Origin: a virus
DNA: 30,367 nucleotides
Direction: 5' to 3' (one strand)
IMG/VR virus record: IMGVR_UViG_3300008107_004856
Coordinates: 1-30,367 of that record
Positions 1-8,700 of this stretch are shown in pieces (the stretch's first letter is position 1; each line of letters starts with the position of its first letter). Under the pieces are notes generated by a model. That model did not search any database and had not been told where the DNA came from. It was given only the letters and a program-made list of their open reading frames with translations. The position numbers and the translations under genes are program-made.

Positions 1-384
1 TTCAAATATTTTATAAATACTTGCTAATGTTTTATAATTTGAAATTGGAGATTTAATAAATTCATCCAAATTGTAAGTATCTTTAATTTCTTTAATTAAA
101 TTATACTTTTCTTTTGTAAGTTTTTTTTCATCTAATCGTTTACGAGCTTCACATATGGTATTAATAAATTGTTCAGCTTTAGATTCTGAATTATATTTTT
201 CATTAATCAAATATTGATATAATTTTAATTCCTTTGATAATTCTTTTTTAGAATTAAAATGTTCTTTTAAAATTTTTTCAGCTACCGATTTATTTGCAGA
301 CATGATTTCCGAAGTAATCTGTCTTACTAATAGTTCGAATATAAATCCAGTATTTTTAAACTTTGAATGTTTTATTTTTTTCAT
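1..384 (-). CDS. Conserved T4-like head-region protein, C-terminus cut by window edge
   Basis: The gene is open from an ATG at 384-382 to the window edge, giving at least 128 residues. A shorter reading from the ATG at 303 is in frame but drops an N-terminal block (KHSKFKNTGFIFELLVRQIT) that I recognise as the conserved start of a protein found near the portal in marine T4-like phages, so I chose 384. The rest is helical and charged (EKILKEHF, KELKLYQYL). Its place directly downstream of the portal is where T4-like phages encode prohead core and protease components, but I see no protease motif and assign no function. A TATATTTA-like element lies 23 nt upstream. Confidence 0.75.
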   Translation of the reverse strand, partial: MKKIKHSKFKNTGFIFELLVRQITSEIMSANKSVAEKILKEHFNSKKELSKELKLYQYLINEKYNSESKAEQFINTICEARKRLDEKKLTKEKYNLIKEIKDTYNLDEFIKSPISNYKTLASIYKIFE

Positions 385-407
385 CAATTTGTATAATTTG
401 TCAGATA

Positions 408-415
408 TAAATATG
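408..415 (-). promoter_or_regulatory. Candidate late-promoter -10 element (CATATTTA)
   Basis: On the minus strand this reads CATATTTA, ending 23 nt before the ATG at 384, in a 47-nt gap after the portal gene. The same YAYATTTA element recurs at nearly the same distance in three other gaps. No TTTG box is seen at the expected upstream spacing, so this is the weakest of the four. Confidence 0.3.
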
Positions 416-431
416 TTTTTCTATGGGAATA

Positions 432-2174
432 TTACTCTTTATTTAAATCTTCTGTTAAAATCTTCTTTTTATTACCATTCATATCTTTAAATATTTCAAA
501 ATATGAACTTTTTCTAGGTTTATATGCTACTGAACCTTCTTTTTGTTTAAGAGTTTTAATACCCAATGGGTCTCTACCTTCTGGATGGTCATCCTTACCA
601 TATCTAACTGGGTCTTTTGGTCTACCTACACCATCTTCTTCTAATTCTGATTTTAATCTATCTAATTCTTCTTCAACATTCGTTGGCCCCTCTGTACCTG
701 TTTCTTTTGCAGGGTCTACACCTTGAGTTTCTATTGATGTTAAACGGAATGTCTGTTTTGTATCATCTAATACTTGCAATGTCATTTCATCCTGTTCATC
801 TTTAGCCATCTTCATTACTGCTTCATACATCCATTCTTTGGAGAACATTTTAGTTTGTTGCATTTGTTGAATTAATGCTACCTTTGAAGTATACAATTCA
901 ACTTGTTCTTGTTCATATATTTTTGATGGTATTGTAAGTTCCAAAGTAAAATCCGTCAATCTATCATCTTCAATACCTTGTGCGTATAAATGAATAATTG
1001 CTATTTTTGTTAATTCAGATACAATTACTCTTTGTATTCTTTCAATTGTTTTTGCAAAACGAATATCCATTGCTGCAAGAGTTGCTTTACCATTTGTATC
1101 TTCTTCATATCCCAAATATGCTTTTGGAATTTGCAGTGCGGCCATTAACTTACCTTTTAAATAGTTAATATCATCCGTCATATTGTACTCTAATCCTTTA
1201 AGAGTATCAATAGATGTACCATTATCACTACCACGAACTGGCATATAGTAATCTTCGATAAGATTTTGTACATTATATTTTAAATTGTACTCACCTGTTC
1301 TTTCATCAACAAAAGGAACTTTTTTAGATGCATTAATAATTTTTTGCATGTAGTTATCTACCTCATTCGGTGGAATATTACCAACATCAATTTTAAAGAT
1401 TCTCTTTTCAGGAGCCCTCATTACTCTATGGATTAACATTGCATCTTCCATCAACATTAATTGTTTCCATACTCTTCTTGCACCTTCTAACATTGATTTA
1501 CCATAAGGTAAGAAGTTAGAATCATTATTTAAACGGAAGTGAGCAATTTCATAGTTTTCATATTCTTTCTTTGCGGTTTGCCCTACTGCATTGTAAGGAT
1601 TTTGATATGGTGCGTATATAAATTTAACTCTTTGTGGGTTTTGTGGGTCAAATCCTTCAACTCTACTCATTTCGTATGTAGATAATGCAAGACCGTTTAT
1701 AATACCCAAACCTTCTGCCATTTCCAATTGTAAATAGAAATCACCATATTTAACTAAATTTCTAACCCATGGCCATAAATTAAATTCTACATTAAGAATA
1801 TCGTAAAATAAGTTTTCTAAAATTTGTTTTATGTTATCGTCTTCGTGATGTATTTTTAATACATTACCCATTTCATTTCTAGCCGTAGCTTCATCTGCAT
1901 ATGTATTTAATGCTGACGATAAAATTGGGTCACTATCCATTGAATCGTAATCTCTGAATAAATCTATACGAACTTGTTGATATGCCATAGATGATTCCAA
2001 TGCACCATTACCAAAATTGGTAACTCGCATTTTCATAAAACGGTCAACAAGGTTTGTTGTCATATTTTGATACTCATCGGTATCGACAACTTTAACACCT
2101 TTTGTAGTTTTACGAACTATGGTACTTGTTGAAAATAATTTTTGTAACCTACCGAATATTGTTTTATCTGCCAT
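432..2174 (-). CDS. Portal vertex protein, T4 gp20 family
   Basis: At 580 residues this is slightly longer than T4 gp20 (524). gp20-type proteins form the dodecameric ring at one capsid vertex through which DNA is packaged and to which the neck attaches. Recognisable features are the N-terminal region with YQNMTTNLVDRFMKMR, the conserved DYDSMDSDPILSSALNTYAD block (about residues 75-95) shared by marine T4-like portals, and the central LMLMEDAMLIHRVMRAPEKR helix region. The C-terminal part (about 490-580) is charged and probably flexible. The gene lies two genes downstream of the terminase, a usual packaging-module order. The start is an ATG with an A/T-rich leader and no Shine-Dalgarno; a promoter candidate lies just upstream. 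The family assignment is confident. Confidence 0.93.
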   Translation of the reverse strand: MADKTIFGRLQKLFSTSTIVRKTTKGVKVVDTDEYQNMTTNLVDRFMKMRVTNFGNGALESSMAYQQVRIDLFRDYDSMDSDPILSSALNTYADEATARNEMGNVLKIHHEDDNIKQILENLFYDILNVEFNLWPWVRNLVKYGDFYLQLEMAEGLGIINGLALSTYEMSRVEGFDPQNPQRVKFIYAPYQNPYNAVGQTAKKEYENYEIAHFRLNNDSNFLPYGKSMLEGARRVWKQLMLMEDAMLIHRVMRAPEKRIFKIDVGNIPPNEVDNYMQKIINASKKVPFVDERTGEYNLKYNVQNLIEDYYMPVRGSDNGTSIDTLKGLEYNMTDDINYLKGKLMAALQIPKAYLGYEEDTNGKATLAAMDIRFAKTIERIQRVIVSELTKIAIIHLYAQGIEDDRLTDFTLELTIPSKIYEQEQVELYTSKVALIQQMQQTKMFSKEWMYEAVMKMAKDEQDEMTLQVLDDTKQTFRLTSIETQGVDPAKETGTEGPTNVEEELDRLKSELEEDGVGRPKDPVRYGKDDHPEGRDPLGIKTLKQKEGSVAYKPRKSSYFEIFKDMNGNKKKILTEDLNKE

Positions 2175-2195
2175 TTTTATATAATTCTATTTTTC

Positions 2196-2227
2196 TAAAT
2201 ATAGGAAAAATTTTCCACTTTTCCAAA
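2196..2227 (-). promoter_or_regulatory. Candidate Bacteroidetes-type promoter of the portal gene
   Basis: On the minus strand a TTTG (2227-2224) is followed after exactly 20 nt by TATATTTA (2203-2196), which ends 21 nt before the portal ATG. Known Bacteroidetes promoters are TTTG, about 19-21 nt, then TAnnTTTG; only the last base differs. The spacer holds a 13-nt palindrome, GGAAAAATTTTCC on the + strand (2204-2216), which could be an operator or chance in A/T-rich DNA. Confidence 0.45.
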
Positions 2228-2773
2228 TTACCATTTTCTGCAACTCCAATATCTAGCTTTATGTCTTGGACCTGGACTATCACAATTATGTCTTGCTCTA
2301 AAACTTCTTCTTCTATCTGGATTATTTTTTTTAATTTTTACTCCCTTTTGACCAAAGTTTACTTTAACAACATTTCCTTGTGGATTTTTTACATAAACTT
2401 TGAATTTTTTAACATCACCTGCCATTGGTTTGCCCAACTTAACATCTCTACCTTGATATTCTGCCTCATGCATACAAGGGCAAGTTTCTTCATTTAAATC
2501 TTTTGAATATGCTCTCATAAAAGAAATAAAATCTTCCATGTCCTCATCTTCTACATCATATTCTTCAGGTTCAACCAAACCATAATTAACATCATCATCA
2601 CTATCTATATCTTCCGATACAGGTACACAATTAGGAACTTCTCTACCATCTTTGGTTTTCATTCCTATTTGTTGGTATCCTTTCCAACAAGGCCCCTTAT
2701 CTTCATTAAATTCTTCTTTTGTAAGAACTTTAATATCAGTAAAGTTGTTTGGTATAAAATTTATTAATTTCAT
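2228..2773 (-). CDS. Conserved phage protein with CWKGY and RARHNC/RYWSC Cys motifs
   Basis: This 181-residue protein has three parts. Near the N-terminus is a CWKGYQQIGMK block with C29 and, after a KDGREVPNC turn, C49. A strongly acidic linker spans residues 55-82. The basic C-terminal part has C98/C100, then SFRARHNCDSPGP and RYWSCRKW (C164, C178). I recognise both the CWKGY...VPNC and the RARHNC...ARYWSC signatures from uncharacterised proteins of marine T4-like phages, often near head genes. The paired Cys and His suggest metal binding. It lies between terminase and portal, separated by short gaps on both sides, so it may be expressed on its own. A role in head assembly is inferred from position only. 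Confidence 0.75.
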   Translation of the reverse strand: MKLINFIPNNFTDIKVLTKEEFNEDKGPCWKGYQQIGMKTKDGREVPNCVPVSEDIDSDDDVNYGLVEPEEYDVEDEDMEDFISFMRAYSKDLNEETCPCMHEAEYQGRDVKLGKPMAGDVKKFKVYVKNPQGNVVKVNFGQKGVKIKKNNPDRRRSFRARHNCDSPGPRHKARYWSCRKW

Positions 2774-2793
2774 ATTATAATAGTTTCAACATA

Positions 2794-2824
2794 TAAATAT
2801 ATATAATTTAACCAATTAACCAAG
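2794..2824 (-). promoter_or_regulatory. Candidate promoter upstream of the Cys-motif protein
   Basis: On the minus strand TATATTTA (2801-2794) ends 20 nt before the ATG at 2773. A CTTG (2824-2821) precedes it by 19 nt, overlapping the end of the terminase gene. This is a weaker match than the portal and 27.8-kb candidates, but the distance to the start codon is nearly the same. Confidence 0.35.
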
Positions 2825-4418
2825 TTAAGTTTTCTTTTTCACCTTTACCCAAATTCATTTCGTAAGGATTATCTTTTAAATGACTATGAGCGGTGTATAT
2901 TCCAGAATGTTTATTTACATGAGCAGCATTTAACATATTCTTTGTAAAGTCGATTCCCTCTTGTTTCAATCTCAACGCAGTATTACGAACCCATAATCCA
3001 ATTGCAAGTGCCATAATAAGGTCATCATTATAACTTTTCATCGCTTCTGCTCTACCACCACTCCAAATAAAAGTAAACATTTCATCTATCAATCTATTAG
3101 AACGAATAAGAATATCTTTTTCATTCATATAAGTGTCCAATGCTGATATGATTAATGGACGGGTTTTTGATGTTGTACTGAAACCTGCTACCATTTTCTT
3201 TTCATCTCTGTAAAACTTATTAGTCATTTGTCTTTCAACATCAATATATTTTAGGTCATTACTCATATAGAATAAATTACCATACTGTCTATCTATAATA
3301 GTTTGAATAGTTGACCAACCAACATTTGAATTCTCTACAACTAATAATGCATTATTCCATTCAGTTGCAACAGCAGTTAAAAAATTACCAAAATCTTTTG
3401 TTTCAATTTTCCCCCTATATTCTGCAACTTGTGATGAATCTTCTATATCAATAACTTGAAATGTAGAATAATCCGAACCATCACCTCTAGCAACGTCGGC
3501 TACTACCATATAGTTTCGATTGTAGTTAGGATGTTCCCATTTCCAATAGTTACCATCAAATCCAGTCTTCTCAACTGGTTCCATCACGTATGTATCTTTA
3601 TACCACATTAATAATTCGGGGTCTATGACAGTATCACCCGAACCAACGAAGTCACAATCACATTCTTGTGCGGCTCCTTTGACTCCTAAAATACGAGTTT
3701 GTTCATCTCTCCATGCTTGATTTCTTTCAGGATGTACCGTCCAATGTAGATTTATTGTATTAAATAAATTTGAACCACTTTCTCCTTCTACCCACATTTT
3801 ATGGAACCAGTTACCCACACCATTTGGAGTAGATAATACGATTGCAGAACCACCCGTTGATAGAGTTGATTGTGCAGATAACCAAATTTCATCAATATCT
3901 CTAATGAATGCCGCTTCATCCACAACTAATAGGGATAGGGCTTCCGAACGTCCTGCATCAGGTGAAGATGCAATTGCTTTTACTTGTGAACCATTTTTTA
4001 ATTTAAGAGAAAGTTTATTATCTTCTACTGAACTATTACTACCATCTCTTAACCAAATCGGAAGTAAGTCGTGCATAACTCTTACCTTCTCTACAAGATT
4101 CTTAGCTACGGTCACTTTTGTTGCAATAACCAATGCATTAAAATCTTGATTGAATAACATTTTCCAAAGTATAAATCCAGCAGAAAGTGTTGATAATCCT
4201 AGCTGACGTGATTTAAGAATAATATTAAAACGATTATCTTTGAAATCAGTTAAACAGTCTTCCTGGAAAGGATAAAGGTGAAAGGGTATTTTTCCTCTCA
4301 CCGGGTGCTGAATGATACAATATTTTTTCATAAAGTGTATTGGGTCTCCAGCACACTTACGAAATTCTTCAGCTATTATCTCTTTTAGGGTTTTCTTTGG
4401 TTGCCCTTGAATTGACAT
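2808..4418 (-). CDS. terL: Terminase large subunit, T4 gp17 family
   Basis: This 536-residue packaging motor has an N-terminal ATPase and a C-terminal RNase H-like nuclease. Walker A is SRQLGLST (residues 70-77), Walker B plus catalytic Glu is LLVVDEAAF (163-171), and the coupling motif is STPNGVGN (196-203). The nuclease acidic residues are D308 (VVADVARGDGSD), E362 (LLVVENSNVG) and D465/D466 (YNDDLIMA). T4 gp17 has a Lys in Walker A where this protein has Leu; SRQLGIST/LST forms are, as I recall, normal in marine T4-like terminases, so this is not a defect. The start ATG overlaps the previous stop as TAATG at 4420-4416. It translocates DNA into proheads through the portal encoded downstream and cuts the concatemer. 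Confidence 0.95.
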   Translation of the reverse strand: MSIQGQPKKTLKEIIAEEFRKCAGDPIHFMKKYCIIQHPVRGKIPFHLYPFQEDCLTDFKDNRFNIILKSRQLGLSTLSAGFILWKMLFNQDFNALVIATKVTVAKNLVEKVRVMHDLLPIWLRDGSNSSVEDNKLSLKLKNGSQVKAIASSPDAGRSEALSLLVVDEAAFIRDIDEIWLSAQSTLSTGGSAIVLSTPNGVGNWFHKMWVEGESGSNLFNTINLHWTVHPERNQAWRDEQTRILGVKGAAQECDCDFVGSGDTVIDPELLMWYKDTYVMEPVEKTGFDGNYWKWEHPNYNRNYMVVADVARGDGSDYSTFQVIDIEDSSQVAEYRGKIETKDFGNFLTAVATEWNNALLVVENSNVGWSTIQTIIDRQYGNLFYMSNDLKYIDVERQMTNKFYRDEKKMVAGFSTTSKTRPLIISALDTYMNEKDILIRSNRLIDEMFTFIWSGGRAEAMKSYNDDLIMALAIGLWVRNTALRLKQEGIDFTKNMLNAAHVNKHSGIYTAHSHLKDNPYEMNLGKGEKENLTWLIG

Positions 4419-5071
4419 TATTTTTTAAATTTAATCTTCCAATATACGCCACCACCAATATAAGGTGATAATGAACCATTAGTTCCATCGGTTACTCTAT
4501 TAGATACACCGATTCCTAAATTGTAGATTTTATCTTTTTTAGTTTTAACTAATAACCCAGCTCCAACATTTGAAACTACATCTGCTTTATTAAATCCACC
4601 AGTAAAACCATAATATACTTGTGTTTTAGGTAATTCTTTAACAATAAGAGTTTCTTTAATAGTTCTTTCTTTTACTTTAGCGTCAAATGTTCTACCTAAT
4701 ATTCTATTTTGTGAAATCGTATCGGTCACTGCAACTGTCCCCAATGAATCAGGTAATACTAACACATCTTTATACAATACTTTTGAATAATAATCCTTTA
4801 ATAAAGCTTGGGTATCTATAATTGCAGGAACTTGAACTTGAACTTCTTTTTCTACAATTGTTTCATGGTAGATATCCAAACCTTTTTTAGTTACTACTTT
4901 TGTTTTAACAACTTCAAATGTATCTATGTCATGTTTAATAACTTCATACTTTTTTCCTTCAATTCTAATAGTTCTACCTGGCATTTTTCCACCTGGGTTA
5001 AACCACTCTAATAAAATGATTGCAATTAAAACTGCAATTGCAATGTTTTTTAAATTCAATAATTTTTTCAT
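4418..5071 (-). CDS. Membrane-anchored protein with beta-rich C-terminus, function unknown
   Basis: This 217-residue protein has a short Lys-rich N-terminus and one hydrophobic helix (about residues 8-26, ending LLEWF), consistent with an N-in signal anchor. A long, mainly charged stretch follows (about 30-150) with repeated Val/Lys/Glu strands such as EVVKTKVVTKK and EKEVQVQVPA. The last 65 residues are Gly-rich amphipathic strands (YYGFTGGFNK, GVGAGLLVKT-like, YIGGGVYWKIKFKK) that resemble outer-membrane beta-strands. A one-helix anchor plus periplasmic stalk plus outer-membrane-seeking end would suit a cell-envelope-spanning role such as a spanin, but that is inference. It sits between a Cys-knuckle protein and the terminase, an odd place for a lysis gene. 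No family is assigned. Confidence 0.6.
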   Translation of the reverse strand: MKKLLNLKNIAIAVLIAIILLEWFNPGGKMPGRTIRIEGKKYEVIKHDIDTFEVVKTKVVTKKGLDIYHETIVEKEVQVQVPAIIDTQALLKDYYSKVLYKDVLVLPDSLGTVAVTDTISQNRILGRTFDAKVKERTIKETLIVKELPKTQVYYGFTGGFNKADVVSNVGAGLLVKTKKDKIYNLGIGVSNRVTDGTNGSLSPYIGGGVYWKIKFKK

Positions 5072-5076
5072 AATTT

Positions 5077-5745
5077 TTATTTTTTAATTAATTCTGGATG
5101 ATTTAACTCAACCAATTTTTCTTCTAATAACCTTTTTCTTTCTATTAATAATTCAATGGCCTCATACGCACCATTTATATCATTTCTTAAATCCTGTTTT
5201 ACTTTTTCAATATCAATATCCCAAGTCCATTTTTCAACCCTACCATCTTCGGTAACTTGTTCTATCTGCTGTTTAATTCCTAACAATGCTTCTTCGTATT
5301 GAGCTTTAACATCTCTAGCGAATCCCAATTTATTAAGAGTTACTTTATAATCTTCATAAAATGCATATGTACCATCATTCTTTAAATCTGTTTCAAATTT
5401 AGCCAAACATGTGATACAAAATCCAGTTTTTCTAATTAACTTTTTATCAGCCATTGATGGTTTCATTGTTTGACATTCTGTATTACTACAAGTATTTAAT
5501 TTATCTAAATACTTTCTAATGTCATCCATTTGCGTTACAGCTGAAACGAATCCATCTTGTTGTTCCCATTCTTTACCATCCTTATCGGTCCATCGTTCAC
5601 CAACTTCTCTTTTTTGCTCAACTTCTTTTTCATAACCAAATACTCTTTGAGTATTATCTTGCCTACCAAAGACAGTGTCTATAATGAGTTTACGAGATTT
5701 GTGCATCCCTTTTGATTTCTCATCAAAACTTTTTCTTTTTGCCAT
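5077..5745 (-). CDS. Conserved phage protein with two Cys knuckles, upstream of terminase
   Basis: This 222-residue protein starts with a basic segment (KRKSFDEKSKGMHKSRK) and has a conserved GERWTDKDGKEWEQ strand pair at about residues 49-62. It then has C86-x4-C91 and C110-x2-C113, a plausible zinc-binding pair. The C-terminal third (about 150-220) is long helical coiled coil (ELLIERKRLLEEKLVEL). Similar proteins occur, as I recall, in marine T4-like phages as unnamed ORFs. T4 places the small terminase gp16 just before gp17; this gene is two before terL and is helical, so it could be the small terminase, but the Cys knuckles are not a gp16 feature. Confidence 0.65.
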   Translation of the reverse strand: MAKRKSFDEKSKGMHKSRKLIIDTVFGRQDNTQRVFGYEKEVEQKREVGERWTDKDGKEWEQQDGFVSAVTQMDDIRKYLDKLNTCSNTECQTMKPSMADKKLIRKTGFCITCLAKFETDLKNDGTYAFYEDYKVTLNKLGFARDVKAQYEEALLGIKQQIEQVTEDGRVEKWTWDIDIEKVKQDLRNDINGAYEAIELLIERKRLLEEKLVELNHPELIKK

Positions 5746-5790
5746 ACTACTATATTTAAATAACTAATTGTTTATACTATATATATCATA

Positions 5791-8700
5791 TTATTCGTAA
5801 AAAATACCAAGTATTTGATTTAGTGGTGCAAATGTACCAGTCAGTTTGTAAGTATTTCCATTGTAAAAAAATACTAATCCCTCGCTTGCAACAATTCTAT
5901 CTACTCCACCTAATGAGTTTAATCTTGATAATTCTTGTTTTAATTTTTGAATTTGAGCAGGACTTCCTGAATCTCTAACTTGACTTGCTACCGATTTTAA
6001 TCTTTCTTTCATTGAACGTATTGCTTTATCAGGATGAACCGTCAATACACTACCAACAAATTCTAAAACATCAGCACCAACTCCTAAAAATATTTGTTCA
6101 AATGGTTTGATATTTTCTTTTTGTTGTTTTATTACATTTACTTTATCATTTTCAATCGCCCATTCTTGTAATTCTTTATTTGATATTGTATTCAAACGAA
6201 ATGATTTATCGCCAAATGCCCATCTTCTAATCAATGATTCTTTTGTAAGTTTATCAATTTTTGTAGGTGCCTTTGATTCAATCCACCAATCCCACCAACT
6301 TTGATGATAATTGGCAACATTATCCGAATCTTTTAAACCAAATTCATTTTGTAATTTATTTAATTTAGAAAGATATTTACCTTTCTTTGAAGATAGGTCA
6401 GCTGATTTAGGTATTTCGGTTATAGGAGGTCCTTGAATTGTATATCTAGATTGAACATCTGCATTTACTTGTTTAATCATTCCAGCTAACATAGTTGCTG
6501 CACCTTGATTTGCTCCTACCGCTACACCTTTTTCATCATAACACGTTGTATTATGAAATACCAATAAAGCTTGTCCGTAAGGAATAACGTTTACCGATGT
6601 TGGCCATATAACTTCTAAATTCATAAAACATTGCCCTTCGTTAAATATTTTTTTTCTTTGAGATTCTGAAAGTGATTGGATTGCTGCTGATAAATCTTTC
6701 ATTGCAAAATTATACGCATCTGTCAATCCACCTCTTCCTGCAAACTTTGATGCAACATCTTCGATACCCATTGCATTTGCTCCTGCATTAGCAAGATTGC
6801 CTTTATTTCTAGCTGCAATTAATCTACCATTTTTCCAACTTATTGCTAATGCTTGTCCATCGGTTTTTTCTCTAACTACCCCTAAATCACCTTCTAAAGC
6901 CTTTGTAATTATATCTTTTAAATCACCAAAGGTAAGATTCATATCATCAAACGGATGTGACATGTGCCCATATGCCCCACCTTCCATTAATAATTCTTCT
7001 TTTATAAAATCAGTTTTAATATATTTTACATCTGGTAAATTATCAATTGTGTATGTTATTGTTCTTTCTTCCGCATCTTCATCTCCAAATATTGCATCTG
7101 CTTTTGGAAAATCAGTTTGAGTATATCCACCATTTTTGTACCAATCTTCACCTTTTTCGGAATTTAATTTTCTTTTCTTACCTTTTGTGATAAATGCACC
7201 ATCCGGTACGTCGGCGGTGTTTGATATAGTAACATTACTAACTTCCGATAAATCAACTTGAATATTTAATTCCTTTTCCATTCTAGTTATATCATCGTAC
7301 CCCATATTTTTTAATTCTCTTGCAACTTCGTTTGGAGTTGGGTTTATATTTACTCTTCCAAAAAGATATGCGTTAATTCTTTTTTTAAATTTAGAATCTC
7401 TATACAACTTCATTATATTAATAAAATGAACATCTTTATTGCCCATCTCATATATATTTTGGCCTTTTTTACCCAATCTAAATGTAGTCGCCACCTTACC
7501 ATTGATAGTTGGCATTCCGTGGTCATCTTTACCGAAATTTTTAACAACAACTTTTTTGTTCTTAAATTTTCCCATTAAAACTTCATCACCCTTATCAACA
7601 TCTATATTAATATCTTCATTATAGATTTTTTTATTGATTCTACCATATTCTCTCATTAGAATTCCTGCTACCGCATGTGCTTGGTTTTCAATTGGAGAAC
7701 CATCTGCACCATCTTTCATTGGATTTTTTACTAATCCCAATTCGTCTTGCTTTCTATGAACCATTTCATGTGCAAGAGTTCTTAAAATATCCGCAGTCAA
7801 TCTTCCTTCGGTTGCAACAAATATTTCTTTTGATACGGGGTCAAATCCACCTAAACTGGTTTTTACTTCTGCAAATTCTCTACCTGCTACTAAACTTATC
7901 TTTGGTTGTTCTTTTAATTTTAATCTTTTAGTTGCAAACTCTACAAAGTTTTGAATTGATTGTTGTTTTGTTTCTGAAAGATTTTCATTTAATCCACTTG
8001 TAAAGTTTTTTAGTTTTGAAACTTCTTTTTGTTTTTTATATGATTCTAATGTTTTTAATAATTGTTGAGGGGTTGGTTCAAATGTTTCCATTTTTTTAAC
8101 AACATCTGCAACCAATTTCATAAACATATCACCATGTGCTTTTGTTTCATCTACTTCTTCCATTAATCCCATTCCTTTAAGTGCCATATGTCCTAATCCA
8201 GCAACACCTGCACTTACTTGTGCTTCAACGTGTCCCTCACCCGCTGCTAATCCAATAGCTTCTAATCCACAATGTTTTCCAAAATCAACTGCTGCGTGTG
8301 CCACAAATCCTCCTACACTTGATACGGAATGCGCTGCACCATGAGTTGCGGCATGTACTACTCCACCAATACCCTTCCCAGCTACTGCTGCTCCGGTTGC
8401 ACCTGCGATTGCGGCTCCAACAACAACCGATGCACCAATAACTGCTACATCTTTAAGAGTTGAAATACATGCTTTTCTTTGTCTTTTAGATTCATGTTCG
8501 CTATATTTGTATTGTCCGTCTTTATCTTTAAACCAGCCAAATTGAGGTTTACCGGTATACATTGTTGATAATGCCAAAGATTTTAAACCTCTACCTGTAT
8601 TTTTTAATTGATGATATTTTTGTTTTGCAACCTCATATACTTTTTCCGCTATATTTTTTGGAAGATTTGAAACAAAATCACCTATTCTTTGAGTCCAACC

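Noticed and set aside
1-303. Start of the left-edge gene at the ATG at 303
   Set aside because: An in-frame ATG at 384 adds a conserved phage N-terminal block, so the shorter start is very unlikely.
406-413. TATAAATA read on the plus strand as a T4-type late promoter (also at 2792 and 10054)
   Set aside because: It would point away from the genes; no supported plus-strand gene follows. The opposite-strand reading YAYATTTA fits better. The 10054 copy lies only a few bases from the ATG and cannot serve that gene.
302-490. Plus-strand ORF of 62 residues
   Set aside because: It lies opposite the portal gene end and the start of the conserved head-region protein, has a low-complexity Phe/Leu/Asn composition and no family features. 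The same holds for the other plus-strand ORFs, such as 2126-2497, 6797-7120 and 27052-27351.
2808-4418. Terminase inactivated because Walker A lacks the usual Lys
   Set aside because: SRQLG(I/L)ST is, to my knowledge, the normal form in marine T4-like terminases, and all other catalytic motifs are intact.
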